DNA of 64,000 bases from Terriglobus roseus. Lineage in GTDB: Bacteria; Acidobacteriota; Terriglobia; Terriglobales; Acidobacteriaceae. This document shows, piece by piece, positions 1 to 9,362 of the stretch. Under the pieces are notes generated by a model. The model saw only the letters and a list, made by a program, of their open reading frames with translations. It was not told where the DNA came from and did not search any database. How positions within the stretch are numbered: position 1 is the stretch's first letter; each line of letters begins with the position of its first letter. The stretch lies in contig NZ_LT629690.1 in assembly GCF_900102185.1 (NCBI RefSeq), positions 496,001-560,000 of the forward strand. Direction: 5' to 3'. Position numbers and translations under genes: made by a program.

Positions 1-90
1 CGCATCCAACCCTTTATATGGAATGCAGACGGTACGCCGAATTTCGGCAAGCCGGTGCCTATCAACCAGCCCATGACTGCACCGAGGTGA
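1..90 (+). CDS. C-terminal end of probable GH43 family glycosidase (partial)
   Basis: An open frame runs from the first base of the window to a TGA at 88-90 and encodes 29 residues. The stretch FIWNADGTPNFGKPVPI resembles the C-terminal end of glycoside hydrolase family 43 enzymes (arabinofuranosidase/xylosidase type), which commonly close with a Trp-containing 'W-ADG-P-FG-PV' segment. Only the tail is visible, so the substrate cannot be told. The next gene starts 7 bases after the stop, suggesting one transcript. The family assignment is inference from a short segment. Confidence 0.5.
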   Translation, partial: RIQPFIWNADGTPNFGKPVPINQPMTAPR

Positions 91-97
91 CAATCTG

Positions 98-523
98 ATG
101 CATGTGAGTCTCACGCGCCTGCGCATTCGTTCCCTGCGATTTCTTCCCGGATTTATGGTGTATGCGCTACGGTCAGAGTCTCAGGTCCGCGGCGCGGCAG
201 GCTTTCGTCAAGGTTCGTTGCTGCCGGATCGCAAACGCACTTTCTGGACCATGACGTTGTGGGACAGTTCAGAGAGTATGCGTGCGTATATGACTTCTGG
301 AGCGCATAAAGCAGCCATGCCAAAGCTATTGCATTGGTGCGATCAGGCCAGCGTAACGCACTGGGAGACAGATGAAGACACGTTGCCTTCATGGGAGTTT
401 GCAGCCACTCGCATGCGAAGCCAGGGACGTCCATCCAAGGTGTTGCATCCTGCGTCCGGTCATGCTGACCTTACGTTCGATCCGCCACGTCTGAGTCCGT
501 TCAAACCCATCGCGCCGCGCTAG
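98..523 (+). CDS. DUF3291-like / dimeric alpha-beta barrel protein
   Basis: A 141-residue protein with no signal peptide. A GAGGTGA ribosome-binding site lies 8 bases before the ATG, partly over the preceding stop codon. The middle (FWTMTLWDSSESMRAYMTSG followed by an AH-AMPKLLHW segment, about residues 50-80) is typical of the antibiotic-biosynthesis-monooxygenase/DUF3291 fold: a strand ending in W, then a helix with AH and a Trp near its end. Members are small cytoplasmic proteins, often of unknown substrate. The close spacing to the upstream glycosidase suggests co-transcription but not necessarily a shared job. Confidence 0.6.
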   Translation: MHVSLTRLRIRSLRFLPGFMVYALRSESQVRGAAGFRQGSLLPDRKRTFWTMTLWDSSESMRAYMTSGAHKAAMPKLLHWCDQASVTHWETDEDTLPSWEFAATRMRSQGRPSKVLHPASGHADLTFDPPRLSPFKPIAPR

Positions 524-567
524 GCGAAAATCTTTGTTCTTTCCAACCAGACTGGAATCCAATCATC

Positions 568-1590
568 ATGAGCGATCTCGTTCTTGTTACCGGTGGCACT
601 GGCTTTGTTGGTATCCACTGCATCGTTGCGTTGTTGCGCCAGGGCTACCAAGTTCGCACCACGGTGCGGTCGCTTGATCGCAGTCATGAGGTCTGCGACA
701 TGCTGGTGCGCGCCGGTCTGGGTGATAGCCGCATTGAATTCAGCACTGCAGACCTTACCTCTGACGCCGGATGGCCAGAGGCCGTTGCAGGTTGTCGTTA
801 TGTGTTGCACGTCGCGTCGCCGTTCTTCTTCGGCAAGGATGAGAAGGAGATGGATCTGACCACTCCGGCTCGTGAGGGCACGTTGCGCGTTCTTCGAGCA
901 GCGAGAGATGCAGGCGTGGAGCGAGTTGTTCTGACCAGTTCCTTCGCGGCTATCGGTTATGGTCATCCGGATCGTTCCACACCTTTTATGGAAGAAGACT
1001 GGACCAACGTAGAAGGCGATGACGTGAGTCCTTACATCCGCAGTAAAGCGATTGCCGAACGCGCGGCATGGGACTTCGTGGCTCGCGAAGGCGGCAATCT
1101 TCAACTTGCTTCCGTCAATCCGGTCGGCATCTTTGGCCCTGCGCTTGGCCCGAAGCTCTCAACATCAGTGCAGATTCTGCAACGTATGTTGAGGGGAGAA
1201 TTTCCCGGCGTTCCGCGCATTGCGTTTGGCGCCGTAGATGTTCGTGACGTTGCAGATCTCGAACTTCTCGCCATGACGCGTCCTGAGGCCAATGGCCAAC
1301 GCCTTCTTGCCATCAGCGGCAACGCTGTCCCATTCATCGAATACGCAAATATCCTGCGCAAACACTTAGGAGAGCGTGGTGCTAAGTTGCCCAAACGTGA
1401 ATTGCCCGATTGGATGATTCGACTCTTCGCTCTCATCAAACCAGAGGCAAAAGACCTGATCCCACAACTTGGCAAACGCCGACAGACGACATCAGCAAAG
1501 GCACAGCAACTCCTCGGCTGGCATCCGCGTTCCATTGAGGAAGCCCTTAACTCCAGCGCAGACAGTCTCTTTGACCTCGGCCTAGTATGA
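568..1590 (+). CDS. Extended SDR family NAD(P)-dependent reductase (aldehyde reductase / dihydroflavonol reductase-like)
   Basis: 340 residues. The N-terminal Rossmann motif TGGTGFVG is at residues 8-15. The catalytic set of extended short-chain dehydrogenases is present: TSS at 123-125 and Y156-x3-K160 (YIRSK). NPVGIFGP near residue 185 is the usual substrate-loop motif of dihydroflavonol-4-reductase-like aldehyde reductases. It is expected to be a cytoplasmic oxidoreductase acting on a carbonyl with NADPH; the substrate is not predictable. It follows the DUF3291-like gene by 44 bases on the same strand. Confidence 0.85.
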   Translation: MSDLVLVTGGTGFVGIHCIVALLRQGYQVRTTVRSLDRSHEVCDMLVRAGLGDSRIEFSTADLTSDAGWPEAVAGCRYVLHVASPFFFGKDEKEMDLTTPAREGTLRVLRAARDAGVERVVLTSSFAAIGYGHPDRSTPFMEEDWTNVEGDDVSPYIRSKAIAERAAWDFVAREGGNLQLASVNPVGIFGPALGPKLSTSVQILQRMLRGEFPGVPRIAFGAVDVRDVADLELLAMTRPEANGQRLLAISGNAVPFIEYANILRKHLGERGAKLPKRELPDWMIRLFALIKPEAKDLIPQLGKRRQTTSAKAQQLLGWHPRSIEEALNSSADSLFDLGLV

Positions 1591-1616
1591 GCGGTTTGCG
1601 ATAGGCTGGATGCGTT

Positions 1617-2495
1617 ATGCGAATGCTGGCCAACCTACTCGCAATCTTCGCGCTCACCCTCCCTGTGGCGGCGCAGCAGAAGCTCGCCTTCGACGTGGCC
1701 TCCATCCGCGAGAACAAATCCGTCGCGGGACCAGGTGGAGAACAACCCAGCACCAACGTCCCGCTTGGCCCCGGTAATGTCTACTCGCCCACGGGCGGCC
1801 AGCTTAACATCCGCAACACCGGATTATTGTTGCTTGTCTCCTTCGCTTATCGGATGAGCATCCCGCAGCAGGATGCATTCCGAGACATGGCCCCCACGTG
1901 GGTCACCGAAGAGCGGTTCGACATTCAGGCACGTACCGACAAGACCGATGTCACCAAGGACGAACTTCGCCTTATGATGCGTTCGTTGCTGGCGGATCGT
2001 TTCGGACTTGTCGTCCATAACGAAACCCGCACTGCACCGGTGTATTCAATGCAACTTCTCAAGGCTGACACGCTGGGCCCTCACTTCCGTAAACACACCG
2101 GGGCTTGTTCCAAAGACTTCAAGGGCAAGACTACCGTTGATGCTGACGCCGACGGTTATCCCGAAGTCTGCGGCGGTCTGCTCCTTCTCTCCGGTAGCGC
2201 CAGTACTCATTTCCGCATTGGCGCACGCGACATGCCCATTACCGTCTTTGCCACGTCGCTCACCGGATGGGGTGATCTTGGTCGTCCGGTTATCAACGAC
2301 ACCGGCATTAAGGACAACATTGATTTCGTTCTCGATTTCGTTCCGCCTTACGCGCAAGCTGCCGCAGGAGCAGACGTGGACGGGCAAGGATTTCAGGAAG
2401 CGTTGCGTAAGCAACTTGGCTTGAAATTGGAGGCACAGAAGCAGCCTGTTGAGATGATGGTGCTGGATCACATCGACCATCTTTCGGAGAACTAA
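1617..2495 (+). CDS. TIGR03435 family secreted protein
   Basis: 292 residues beginning with a Sec signal peptide (MRMLANLLAIFALTLPVAAQ). The mature protein opens with FDVASIRENKS and contains RFDIQAR, ELRLMMRSLLADRFGL and RPVINDTGIKDNIDF, the recurring signatures of TIGR03435, a family expanded in soil Acidobacteriota and Planctomycetes and without known biochemical function. In several relatives such a domain is fused to BlaR1-type sensors; here it stands alone. Export to the periplasm or surface is inferred from the signal peptide. Confidence 0.85.
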   Translation: MRMLANLLAIFALTLPVAAQQKLAFDVASIRENKSVAGPGGEQPSTNVPLGPGNVYSPTGGQLNIRNTGLLLLVSFAYRMSIPQQDAFRDMAPTWVTEERFDIQARTDKTDVTKDELRLMMRSLLADRFGLVVHNETRTAPVYSMQLLKADTLGPHFRKHTGACSKDFKGKTTVDADADGYPEVCGGLLLLSGSASTHFRIGARDMPITVFATSLTGWGDLGRPVINDTGIKDNIDFVLDFVPPYAQAAAGADVDGQGFQEALRKQLGLKLEAQKQPVEMMVLDHIDHLSEN

Positions 2496-2518
2496 GCCGG
2501 GCTTAGTATCATGCTGCC

Positions 2519-4657
2519 GTGCTCATTCGGACAGCTTTTCTCGCAGTAGGATTCATCGCGGCCACATTGCCTGCGCTCTCGCAGACCACGCTCAAAGCTA
2601 TTTCCACGGATGCATCGCTGGTCACCGGTGGCGATGTTCTTGTGGAGTTGCACACCCTTGCGCCCAAGCCATCCGTCACGCTGAACGGCACAGACATCAG
2701 CCGCGTCTTCCATGCAGAAGGGCACGGTGATTACCTGGCACTGGTCACCGGTTTGCGTAACGGTTCAAACACACTGCGCAGTGGAACCACATCGCTTACG
2801 TTGACGAACTATCCCATCGAAGGTCCAGTCTTCTCAGGCCCGCGCATTGCACCGTTCATCTGCCAGACCAACGATTTCAAACTTCCTGACGGCACAACGT
2901 TAGGGAAACCATTGGATGAAAACTGTTCCGCGCGAACGGTAGTGCAGTACGTTTATCTGCCGAAGAACTCGCTGCAATTCAAACCGCTGAAAGACCTCAC
3001 CAAGGTCCCACGTGACGTAGCGATCACGACCACGGCATCCGGCAACACGGTGAACTTCATTGTCCGTGTGGAGACGGGAACCATGGACCGCGGCATTTAC
3101 CAGAGCGCCATTCTCCATGACCCCACCAGCGAGCCGCAGCCTACGCCTTTCGCTCCGCCCCGTGGATGGAATCACCATCTTGTCGCATTGCAGGGTTCAG
3201 GCTGCCCCGCAGGGTGGTACGTACAAGGTTCGGCGCTCGGTGTCTCCACGCTGGATCGCGAACGGCTCGCACAGGGCGACGCTCTCTTTTCCAACACGCT
3301 TAATCACACCAGCAACTCCTGCAATGCCATCCTCGCCGGTGAAGCTACCGCCATGGGCAAGGAGCACTTCATCGAGACGTTCGGTGTGCCTGACTGGACC
3401 ATTTCCATCGGCGGTTCAGGTGGTGCGTACACGTCATTGCAAATTGCCGATGCCTTCCCTGGACTGATCGATGGTGTGATGATTCGCGCAACATTTCCTG
3501 ACGCGCTCGCCATTGCGCTTGCTGGACTCGATGCGCATCTGCTGATGCATTACTTCCAGTCCACCGCACCGATGGCGCTAACCGCTACTCAGCAAGCGGC
3601 GATCGGTGGTTATCCATCGGTCGAGGCCATGATCGATGCGGCAAATCAAGCACAGCGCACTGATCCTGTTCCGCATCGCGACGATATCAAGGGCTATCTC
3701 TCCGCCATGTGGAAAGACGCCGTACCGCGGCCGCTTCGCTACGACCCGGACAAGAATCCAACCGGCGCGCGTCCCACCATCTTCGACTGGGCGCGCAATG
3801 CTTACGGTGTCGATCCGCAGACGGGCTTCGCTCTTCGTCCCTTCGACAACACGGGCGTGCAATATGGTCTAAGCGCGTTGAATCGCGGCGTCATCACTCC
3901 TACTCAGTTTCTTGATCTCAACGAAAAAATTGGCGGCGTCGACAACGACTCCAACTACATTCCATCGCGTACCCAAGGGAACCTCGATGCCATTCGTCGC
4001 ACCTATCAGTCTGGATTAATGCTCAGCGGTGGAGGTGGCCTTTCATCAATCCCAATCGTTGATGACGGCACATCCAAAGAAACCGGCGGCTATCACTACG
4101 GCTGGTTCCACTTCGCTTTGCGTGATCGCGTCCGCCAAGCCAATGGCAGTTCGGCGAACATGGTCTTCTGGCGCAACATCGTTACCGACGCCGCATCGCA
4201 GGACCTGCTCGATCACTGGATTACGGCTTACAAAGGCGACGCGCGTCCCGGTACACAACGGGATAAAGTTCTGCGTAATAAGCCGTCTGCCGGCGTTGAT
4301 GGTTGCTTCACCGAAGGCCGTTTCACTCGCGACGAACTGGTTTTTCAAGACGCTGGAAGCCCCTGCCAGCACGACTATCCCGTCTACTCCAACGCGCGCC
4401 ATGAAGCTGGCGGGCCGGTCGCCGGGAACATCCTCAAGTGCGCGCTCAAACCTGTTGATCCTGCTGACTACAAAGCTCCATTCAGCTCAGATGACCTTGT
4501 TCGCCTGAAAACCATCTTCCCAAATGGCGTTTGCGACTGGTCCAAACCCGGTATCAACCAGGTTCCTCTCACACCCTGGCCGTCCTTCGGCCCCTCGCCC
4601 AAGAACATGGTCTACCAGGCCCCCGCCGTCGAAAATCCAGCGAAAACGCTAAAATAG
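2519..4657 (+). CDS. DUF6351 family secreted protein (probable alpha/beta-hydrolase fold)
   Basis: 712 residues from a GTG start; an ATG at 2511 is out of frame. The signal peptide ends near ALSQTT. Features such as NYPIEGPVFSGP, PFICQTNDF, and later a serine in SIGGSGGAYTSLQ resemble the DUF6351 family, whose members look like large secreted hydrolases related to tannase/feruloyl esterases; the G-G-S-G-G segment would be the nucleophile elbow. Cysteines at several points suggest disulfides in an extracytoplasmic protein. The substrate is unknown. It lies 23 bases after the TIGR03435 gene. Confidence 0.7.
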   Translation: MLIRTAFLAVGFIAATLPALSQTTLKAISTDASLVTGGDVLVELHTLAPKPSVTLNGTDISRVFHAEGHGDYLALVTGLRNGSNTLRSGTTSLTLTNYPIEGPVFSGPRIAPFICQTNDFKLPDGTTLGKPLDENCSARTVVQYVYLPKNSLQFKPLKDLTKVPRDVAITTTASGNTVNFIVRVETGTMDRGIYQSAILHDPTSEPQPTPFAPPRGWNHHLVALQGSGCPAGWYVQGSALGVSTLDRERLAQGDALFSNTLNHTSNSCNAILAGEATAMGKEHFIETFGVPDWTISIGGSGGAYTSLQIADAFPGLIDGVMIRATFPDALAIALAGLDAHLLMHYFQSTAPMALTATQQAAIGGYPSVEAMIDAANQAQRTDPVPHRDDIKGYLSAMWKDAVPRPLRYDPDKNPTGARPTIFDWARNAYGVDPQTGFALRPFDNTGVQYGLSALNRGVITPTQFLDLNEKIGGVDNDSNYIPSRTQGNLDAIRRTYQSGLMLSGGGGLSSIPIVDDGTSKETGGYHYGWFHFALRDRVRQANGSSANMVFWRNIVTDAASQDLLDHWITAYKGDARPGTQRDKVLRNKPSAGVDGCFTEGRFTRDELVFQDAGSPCQHDYPVYSNARHEAGGPVAGNILKCALKPVDPADYKAPFSSDDLVRLKTIFPNGVCDWSKPGINQVPLTPWPSFGPSPKNMVYQAPAVENPAKTLK

Positions 4658-4678
4658 AGGGCAGGGAATAACAAAATT

Positions 4679-5101
4679 ATGATGACCAACACCAGCCCGC
4701 TCTACACCGACGAGCACGCAGCCGCCGGCACTAAAGAGCCCATGCCCGCCATCGAGACGTGGCAGAACCAGTTCCGCTCCTACGAGATCCTGATTGACGA
4801 TCCCGAGTTCACCAGCGTGTGCCCCCGCACAGGCCTGCCAGACTTCGGCCACATCATCATCCGCTACATGCCAAAGGACAAGTGCCTGGAGCTCAAGAGC
4901 CTGAAGGAATATCTCTTCTGCTATCGCAACCTCGGTATCTTTCAGGAAAACATCTGCAATCGCATCCTCGATGACATGGTTGCTGCTTGTGACCCCATCT
5001 GGGCTGAGGTGAAGGGTGACTTCCGTCCCCGCGGTGGTATCAGCACCGTGGTTACTGCTACGTATCCGCGTCCGCACCACCAGACCACCCCGTCAAAGTA
5101 A
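4679..5101 (+). CDS. queF: NADPH-dependent 7-cyano-7-deazaguanine reductase QueF
   Basis: 140 residues, the short (unimodular) QueF type. It reduces preQ0 to preQ1 in queuosine biosynthesis using NADPH. Visible determinants are the active-site Cys48 in SVCPRTGLPDFG with Asp55, and the QueF signature ELKSLKEYLFCYRNLGIFQE that binds NADPH. The enzyme is cytoplasmic. Two adjacent ATG codons (4679, 4682) follow an AGGGAA ribosome site. It begins 21 bases after the DUF6351 gene, too close for a long leader, and no preQ1 riboswitch is visible there. Other queuosine genes are not in the window. Confidence 0.95.
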   Translation: MMTNTSPLYTDEHAAAGTKEPMPAIETWQNQFRSYEILIDDPEFTSVCPRTGLPDFGHIIIRYMPKDKCLELKSLKEYLFCYRNLGIFQENICNRILDDMVAACDPIWAEVKGDFRPRGGISTVVTATYPRPHHQTTPSK

Positions 5102-5145
5102 GCCACAGGGCAGTCCCGGCGAGATGACACGCATCACAACGTGTC

Positions 5146-5292
5146 ATGAAAAGGCTAACCCTCTCCCTCGTCTTACTGATTGGCTTCGCCACAACGATGG
5201 TGAATGCTGTGGCCCAACCCTATCACCATGATCGCGGATGTCGCGATTGGCGCTATCACCATCATCATCGTTACTGCGCTCGCTGGCGCTAG
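5146..5292 (+). CDS. Small secreted His/Arg-rich peptide
   Basis: A 48-residue reading frame: ATG at 5146, TAG at 5290-5292. Residues 1-23 form a clear signal peptide (K-R, then a Leu/Val-rich core, then VNAVAQ). The predicted mature peptide of about 25 residues is rich in His, Arg, Tyr and Trp with two cysteines (runs such as PYHHDRG and YHHHHRYC). Such short HHH/R peptides are common in bacteria but rarely annotated; metal binding is plausible from the histidines, function unknown. A strong hairpin terminator follows at 5307, supporting a real transcript end. No recognised homologue. Confidence 0.6.
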   Translation: MKRLTLSLVLLIGFATTMVNAVAQPYHHDRGCRDWRYHHHHRYCARWR

Positions 5293-5306
5293 TACTGGAG
5301 CATATG

Positions 5307-5338
5307 ACCGGACCTGCTACAAGCGGGTCCGGTTCTTC
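5307..5338 (+). terminator. Rho-independent-type hairpin after small peptide gene
   Basis: ACCGGACC (5307-5314) and GGTCCGGT (5326-5333) form a perfect 8-bp stem with an 11-base loop, followed by TTCATTTG. It lies between the small peptide gene and the convergent GNAT gene and probably serves the plus strand. Confidence 0.7.
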
Positions 5339-5348
5339 ATTTGCTTAC

Positions 5349-6344
5349 TTAGCGATTGTTGCGGGTCCACACATTTGCACAAAACGCCAGCCGTGTTCGA
5401 AATCCAAGACTTTCGTACAGCATCTTTGCTGGAGTGTTTGCTTCGGTCACTGTGAGGGTTATGGCACGTGTGCCTTTCTGTGCCAGCTGCGTGGCCACAT
5501 GCCTTAGCAACATCTTGCCCATCCCATAACCGCGCCGTCTTGGAGATACACAAAGCTGTGTAATGTGCGCCACGCCAACATCCACTTTGGATACCAGCGC
5601 GATGGCCTCAAGTTGACTGCTACGCTCATCCCTCACGACAAAGCTGTTCTCTGCGTCGAACACACCACAGCCGGGGAAGCGCACGATGTTGTGCAGAAAC
5701 CGCAGCGATCCTTGCACGGTGCGGTACTGATCGTTGATGTTGGAGTCGCCATGAGCCTCATACGCGCGATGGATGAGATCGCCCGCAGGCTGATAGCAAG
5801 GTGCTGTCCATCGCACCAGCTTCAGATGTTGCGGCAGCTTCGGCATTGCCTCATCCTCACGCCGAATGAGGCTTCCTTCTGGAATCAGCTCCCGCAGATC
5901 TGGCAGGTCCACTTCCATAAACAGGCGAGCGTGTGCCCGAAACTCATGTTCCTGAAACGGCTCCTGCAATTCGCTACTCTCCAGCAGCAACTGTGATTCG
6001 ACTCTGTCTACACCCGGCGTATGTTGCAACATGGGGAGAAGGTGATGCAGCAACGTAATTTCCAACTCGCGCGCATCATCCCCAATGGCAAACACATCGC
6101 CAACCACGGCCTTCTGGGTTTCATACACGGAGAAGCAATAGCCGTGCACTGCACCTGTTGCACGTTCCACTGCGACAAAGCCGGGCAGAATACGCGAATC
6201 CAGATAGCCCAGCAGCAGCGCAATGGACTCTGAATAATCCCACCGCAGCCGTTCGTGCCACAGGCGTCCTTCTTCCGCTAGCAGGTCGCGGAGGTCGCGG
6301 CCCTTATACAGCCGCAAATCACGTATGTCGTATCGTTCCAGCAC
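5349..6344 (-). CDS. GNAT family N-acetyltransferase
   Basis: 331 residues, cytoplasmic. The C-terminal half is a GNAT domain: the strand ending in QLCVSP is followed by the acetyl-CoA pyrophosphate loop RRRGYGMGKMLL (R271-G-Y-G-M-G276), then a late TEANTPAKMLYESLGF motif typical of motif B. The first 170 residues look like a degenerate second GNAT-like domain (FVAVERATGAVHGYCFSVYE), so this may be a tandem-GNAT protein. The acceptor substrate cannot be predicted. The gene is upstream of nothing co-directional nearby; the ArnT-like gene ends 76 bases upstream on the same strand. Confidence 0.85.
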   Translation of the reverse strand: MLERYDIRDLRLYKGRDLRDLLAEEGRLWHERLRWDYSESIALLLGYLDSRILPGFVAVERATGAVHGYCFSVYETQKAVVGDVFAIGDDARELEITLLHHLLPMLQHTPGVDRVESQLLLESSELQEPFQEHEFRAHARLFMEVDLPDLRELIPEGSLIRREDEAMPKLPQHLKLVRWTAPCYQPAGDLIHRAYEAHGDSNINDQYRTVQGSLRFLHNIVRFPGCGVFDAENSFVVRDERSSQLEAIALVSKVDVGVAHITQLCVSPRRRGYGMGKMLLRHVATQLAQKGTRAITLTVTEANTPAKMLYESLGFRTRLAFCANVWTRNNR

Positions 6345-6420
6345 GTCTTCCCATCGCTGAGAGTAGACGGTTTTGTCTTTGTTTTGCGGGGTTTATGTGA
6401 GCAGGGAACCTCTTTGGTTC

Positions 6421-8289
6421 CTACTTCAAGGCATCCACGCGATACACCGCCAGCCCTTGCCACACATTTACAAACATCAGCTTGTAATGTCGCCATGGCA
6501 GCAGCTTCTGCAGCGAAGCCGAATCATCTGATCGAATCACCAGGATGTGTTCCTCGTTGGGAACGCCTGTGATCACGCTCTGCTTCTCTGTCGCTGACTC
6601 TTCCTGCAGATAATGCCGCAACGGCTGGTTGCGATAGAAGCACAACCCATAGTCCGTATCGCGTCGGATATGATGCGTCACCAGAAGCTTCACATCGGGC
6701 GCCATTTGATGAATCTGTCGTGCCATGGGCCGCGCCGAATAGTTTTCATCCAACAGCCATCCATTCCGCTGCAGCAGGAAGAACAGCAGGCATAGCACCG
6801 GCACGAGCGTCAGCGGACGAAGCCACTGTAGCCCATAACGACGCGTTAGCAGGACGATAGCTACGCCCGTTACCAGCGCAATGGAACCAGCCCATATCAG
6901 TGTCCGCGTGGCGGGAATCATGCGCTGATACACCATGTATTGCGGGCACAGAAGCAGGACGAACGTCAGCAATCCGCACATCACTCCGTGCGACACCATC
7001 AGCCAGCGTGGCAATCTGGTGCGGCGCACGCGGTACATATAGTCGCCGGTGAGAATCGTGATTGGAGGAATTGAAGGCAGAATGTATCCCGGCAACTTCG
7101 ATCCAGAGAACGAAAAGAACAGTACTGGAAAGATGGCCCACAGCACGAGAAACTCCGGGAAGGCATCACCTGCGCGCGTATGACCCAGATAGCGAGCGGG
7201 CTTATGACGTACCCGCCATTCGGCCCAGGCAATATCCACGGAATCCCACAGGGCGCGTAGCGCCACGATTGTCCAGGGCATCAGCGCGAGTATCAGAACG
7301 ATTAAGTAATAGAACGGATTCTGATGGTGCTGATAGCGGTCCGATGCAAATCGCTGCAGGTTCTGCTCAAACAAAAAGAACTTATAGAACGTGGGATTGC
7401 GTAGCTGCACCGCGATGAACCACGGCAGGACAATCGCCAGGAACAAACAAATGCCCGGCAACCAGATCATCCTTCGTAGCACCTGCCACTCACGCCGTAA
7501 TCCAACAAACAGCAGGATGATGCTGACGGAAAGGAAGATTGCAACGGGGCCCTTTGCCAGTGTGGCGATGCCGCCAAAGAAGTACAGATCAAACAGCCAG
7601 AATTTCTTGCCTGTTTCGTACCACGCGTACCAACCCAACATGCCGATACAGAATGGTGCCGCAAGCTGCATGTCAGTACTTGCACCGCGAGCAAACGCGA
7701 CAATCGCTACTGCAGAAGCTGTGATGAGAGCAGCGTCTAGATGTCCGCCAGGACGGAATCTACGCATGTGGAGGAAGATCAGAAACACCAACGCAAACGC
7801 GCCAGTTGCGCTCGACAATCTCGCAGCCCAGTCGCTCTTGCCAAACTCTTTATAGAAGCTCATGGTGCGCCAGTAATACAGCGCAGGCTTCTCCAGCCAC
7901 GGATGGCCATAAAGGATTGGGGTAATCGTTCCGCCTTCAGCGCAGAGGAAGCTTGCGTGAATATCTTTCCAGCGCAGGGAGTGCGGGATAACCCGTGCGT
8001 TCAATTCATGACAAACGGCCGAGTGCTCTTCCAGCATCTCGACGGCGATCTGCGCATACCGTGGCTCATCCGCTCCAACCAGGCCAATCGCCGGTTGCGA
8101 GATCACTGCTGGCCCGATACGAAACGGCACGAGCCCGAAGAACAACAACAACGCAGTTACGACGCACAGCACCACCAACTCGCGCAAAGTGCATGCAGCT
8201 TCCGTCTGCAGCCGTGCGCGCCATCCTAGTGGCTGCGCGGAAACATCATCCGGCGGAATCGCCGATTCGTTCTGTATGGGTTCGTTCAC
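6421..8289 (-). CDS. ArnT-like family 39/83 glycosyltransferase, polytopic membrane protein
   Basis: 622 residues with about a dozen hydrophobic helices and a soluble C-terminal part, the layout of GT-C enzymes that use polyprenyl-phosphate sugars at the outer face of the inner membrane. The first periplasmic loop carries the catalytic-type motif DEPRYA at residues 74-79, and a later LEKPALYYW motif is also characteristic of the ArnT/PMT-like family. It likely transfers a sugar (for example an aminoarabinose-like or other pentose/hexose) to lipid A or a surface glycan; the acceptor is unknown. It begins 23 bases after nrnA, so it probably belongs to the rbfA-nrnA transcript. Confidence 0.88.
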   Translation of the reverse strand: MNEPIQNESAIPPDDVSAQPLGWRARLQTEAACTLRELVVLCVVTALLLFFGLVPFRIGPAVISQPAIGLVGADEPRYAQIAVEMLEEHSAVCHELNARVIPHSLRWKDIHASFLCAEGGTITPILYGHPWLEKPALYYWRTMSFYKEFGKSDWAARLSSATGAFALVFLIFLHMRRFRPGGHLDAALITASAVAIVAFARGASTDMQLAAPFCIGMLGWYAWYETGKKFWLFDLYFFGGIATLAKGPVAIFLSVSIILLFVGLRREWQVLRRMIWLPGICLFLAIVLPWFIAVQLRNPTFYKFFLFEQNLQRFASDRYQHHQNPFYYLIVLILALMPWTIVALRALWDSVDIAWAEWRVRHKPARYLGHTRAGDAFPEFLVLWAIFPVLFFSFSGSKLPGYILPSIPPITILTGDYMYRVRRTRLPRWLMVSHGVMCGLLTFVLLLCPQYMVYQRMIPATRTLIWAGSIALVTGVAIVLLTRRYGLQWLRPLTLVPVLCLLFFLLQRNGWLLDENYSARPMARQIHQMAPDVKLLVTHHIRRDTDYGLCFYRNQPLRHYLQEESATEKQSVITGVPNEEHILVIRSDDSASLQKLLPWRHYKLMFVNVWQGLAVYRVDALK

Positions 8290-8312
8290 GGTTTGGGATG
8301 CCGAATCTGAGG

Positions 8313-9362
8313 CTAACAGACAGTCCCGGCTGCCGCGGCACGTTCGATCTCTTCATACATGGCAGTCAGTACTCGCGCCACGGAAGCATCAAACGATCCC
8401 TCCAGTGTGCAACCTGCGGCATTTCTGTGACCTCCGCCGCCAAGACGGCTGGCAACGGCCGAAACATCCACGCTTGATTTCGATCGCAGGGAAGTCCGGA
8501 ATCCCACAGGGCCGCCATTCGTTTCTCGAAGGAACACTGCCGCTTCCACGCCTGCGATGGAAATCAGATAGTTCACGGTACCTTCAGAATCCTCATCCGT
8601 TGCTTTGAACTCAGCGAGGTCATCCTGGGTGATCCACGACCAAGCCACGCCCTGCTCAATCCTGATCCGCGACAGCGCGCGACCTAACAACTGGATGCGG
8701 CACGCCGGTACGCTATACAAAACGTCACGCGCCACGCTATCCGCTTTGGCTCCCAAATCGATCAGTGCATGCGCCAGGGTAAAGGTATCGGCAGAGGTGC
8801 CGGGATAGGTAAACGATCCTGTATCCGTCATCAGCGCTGTGTATAGGCAGGTGGCAATCGCCGGCGTCACATCAACACCCAGTGCAATCGCTACCTCAAA
8901 TACCATCGCCGCCACAGCCGAAGCTTCCGGGTCAATCCAGTTCAGCGTGCCAAAGTGAATTCCCGTCAGGTGATGGTCGATGTTCAGAAGTCGCATGCCG
9001 TCCAGTCCAGTTAGACCGGTGCGTAGTGTACCGTCGCATTCCAGAATGATGGCGGCGTCATACGCGGATGCATCCACCTGACGCGCCTGCCGGATGCGTG
9101 CGATTCCCGGAAGTGTGCGATACACCTGCGGTACCGGATCGGCGAGGACCATGTCCACTTCTTTGCCGAGGCGATGCAGGATACTTCCCATGGCCAGCGT
9201 CGATCCCACTGCGTCACCATCCGGGCGCGCATGCGACGTCACCAAAAAACGGCCGTGCTGACGAATCTCCTCTGCAATCTGCTGCAGAGGGGTTTCCGCT
9301 GGCCCAGGCTGCGGATCAAAGTCTTGCGACATATCATTGGAATAGCGCAACGGTGACGCCAT
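8313..9362 (-). CDS. nrnA: DHH-family bifunctional oligoribonuclease / PAP phosphatase NrnA
   Basis: 349 residues. Metal-binding DHH-superfamily motifs appear in order: SHARPDGD (43-50), ECD (108-110), NIDHH (127-131), and the C-terminal DHHA1 motif GGGGHRNAAG near residue 312. NrnA degrades short oligoribonucleotides to mononucleotides and removes the 3' phosphate of pAp in the cytoplasm. Its start overlaps the rbfA stop (TGATG), which implies translational coupling; an internal Met at residue 11 is a possible alternative start. The rbfA-nrnA pairing is common across bacteria and supports both calls. Confidence 0.93.
   Translation of the reverse strand: MASPLRYSNDMSQDFDPQPGPAETPLQQIAEEIRQHGRFLVTSHARPDGDAVGSTLAMGSILHRLGKEVDMVLADPVPQVYRTLPGIARIRQARQVDASAYDAAIILECDGTLRTGLTGLDGMRLLNIDHHLTGIHFGTLNWIDPEASAVAAMVFEVAIALGVDVTPAIATCLYTALMTDTGSFTYPGTSADTFTLAHALIDLGAKADSVARDVLYSVPACRIQLLGRALSRIRIEQGVAWSWITQDDLAEFKATDEDSEGTVNYLISIAGVEAAVFLRETNGGPVGFRTSLRSKSSVDVSAVASRLGGGGHRNAAGCTLEGSFDASVARVLTAMYEEIERAAAAGTVC

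Noticed and set aside
4658-4678. preQ1 riboswitch before queF
   Set aside because: Only 21 bases separate queF from the preceding gene, with no room for an aptamer.
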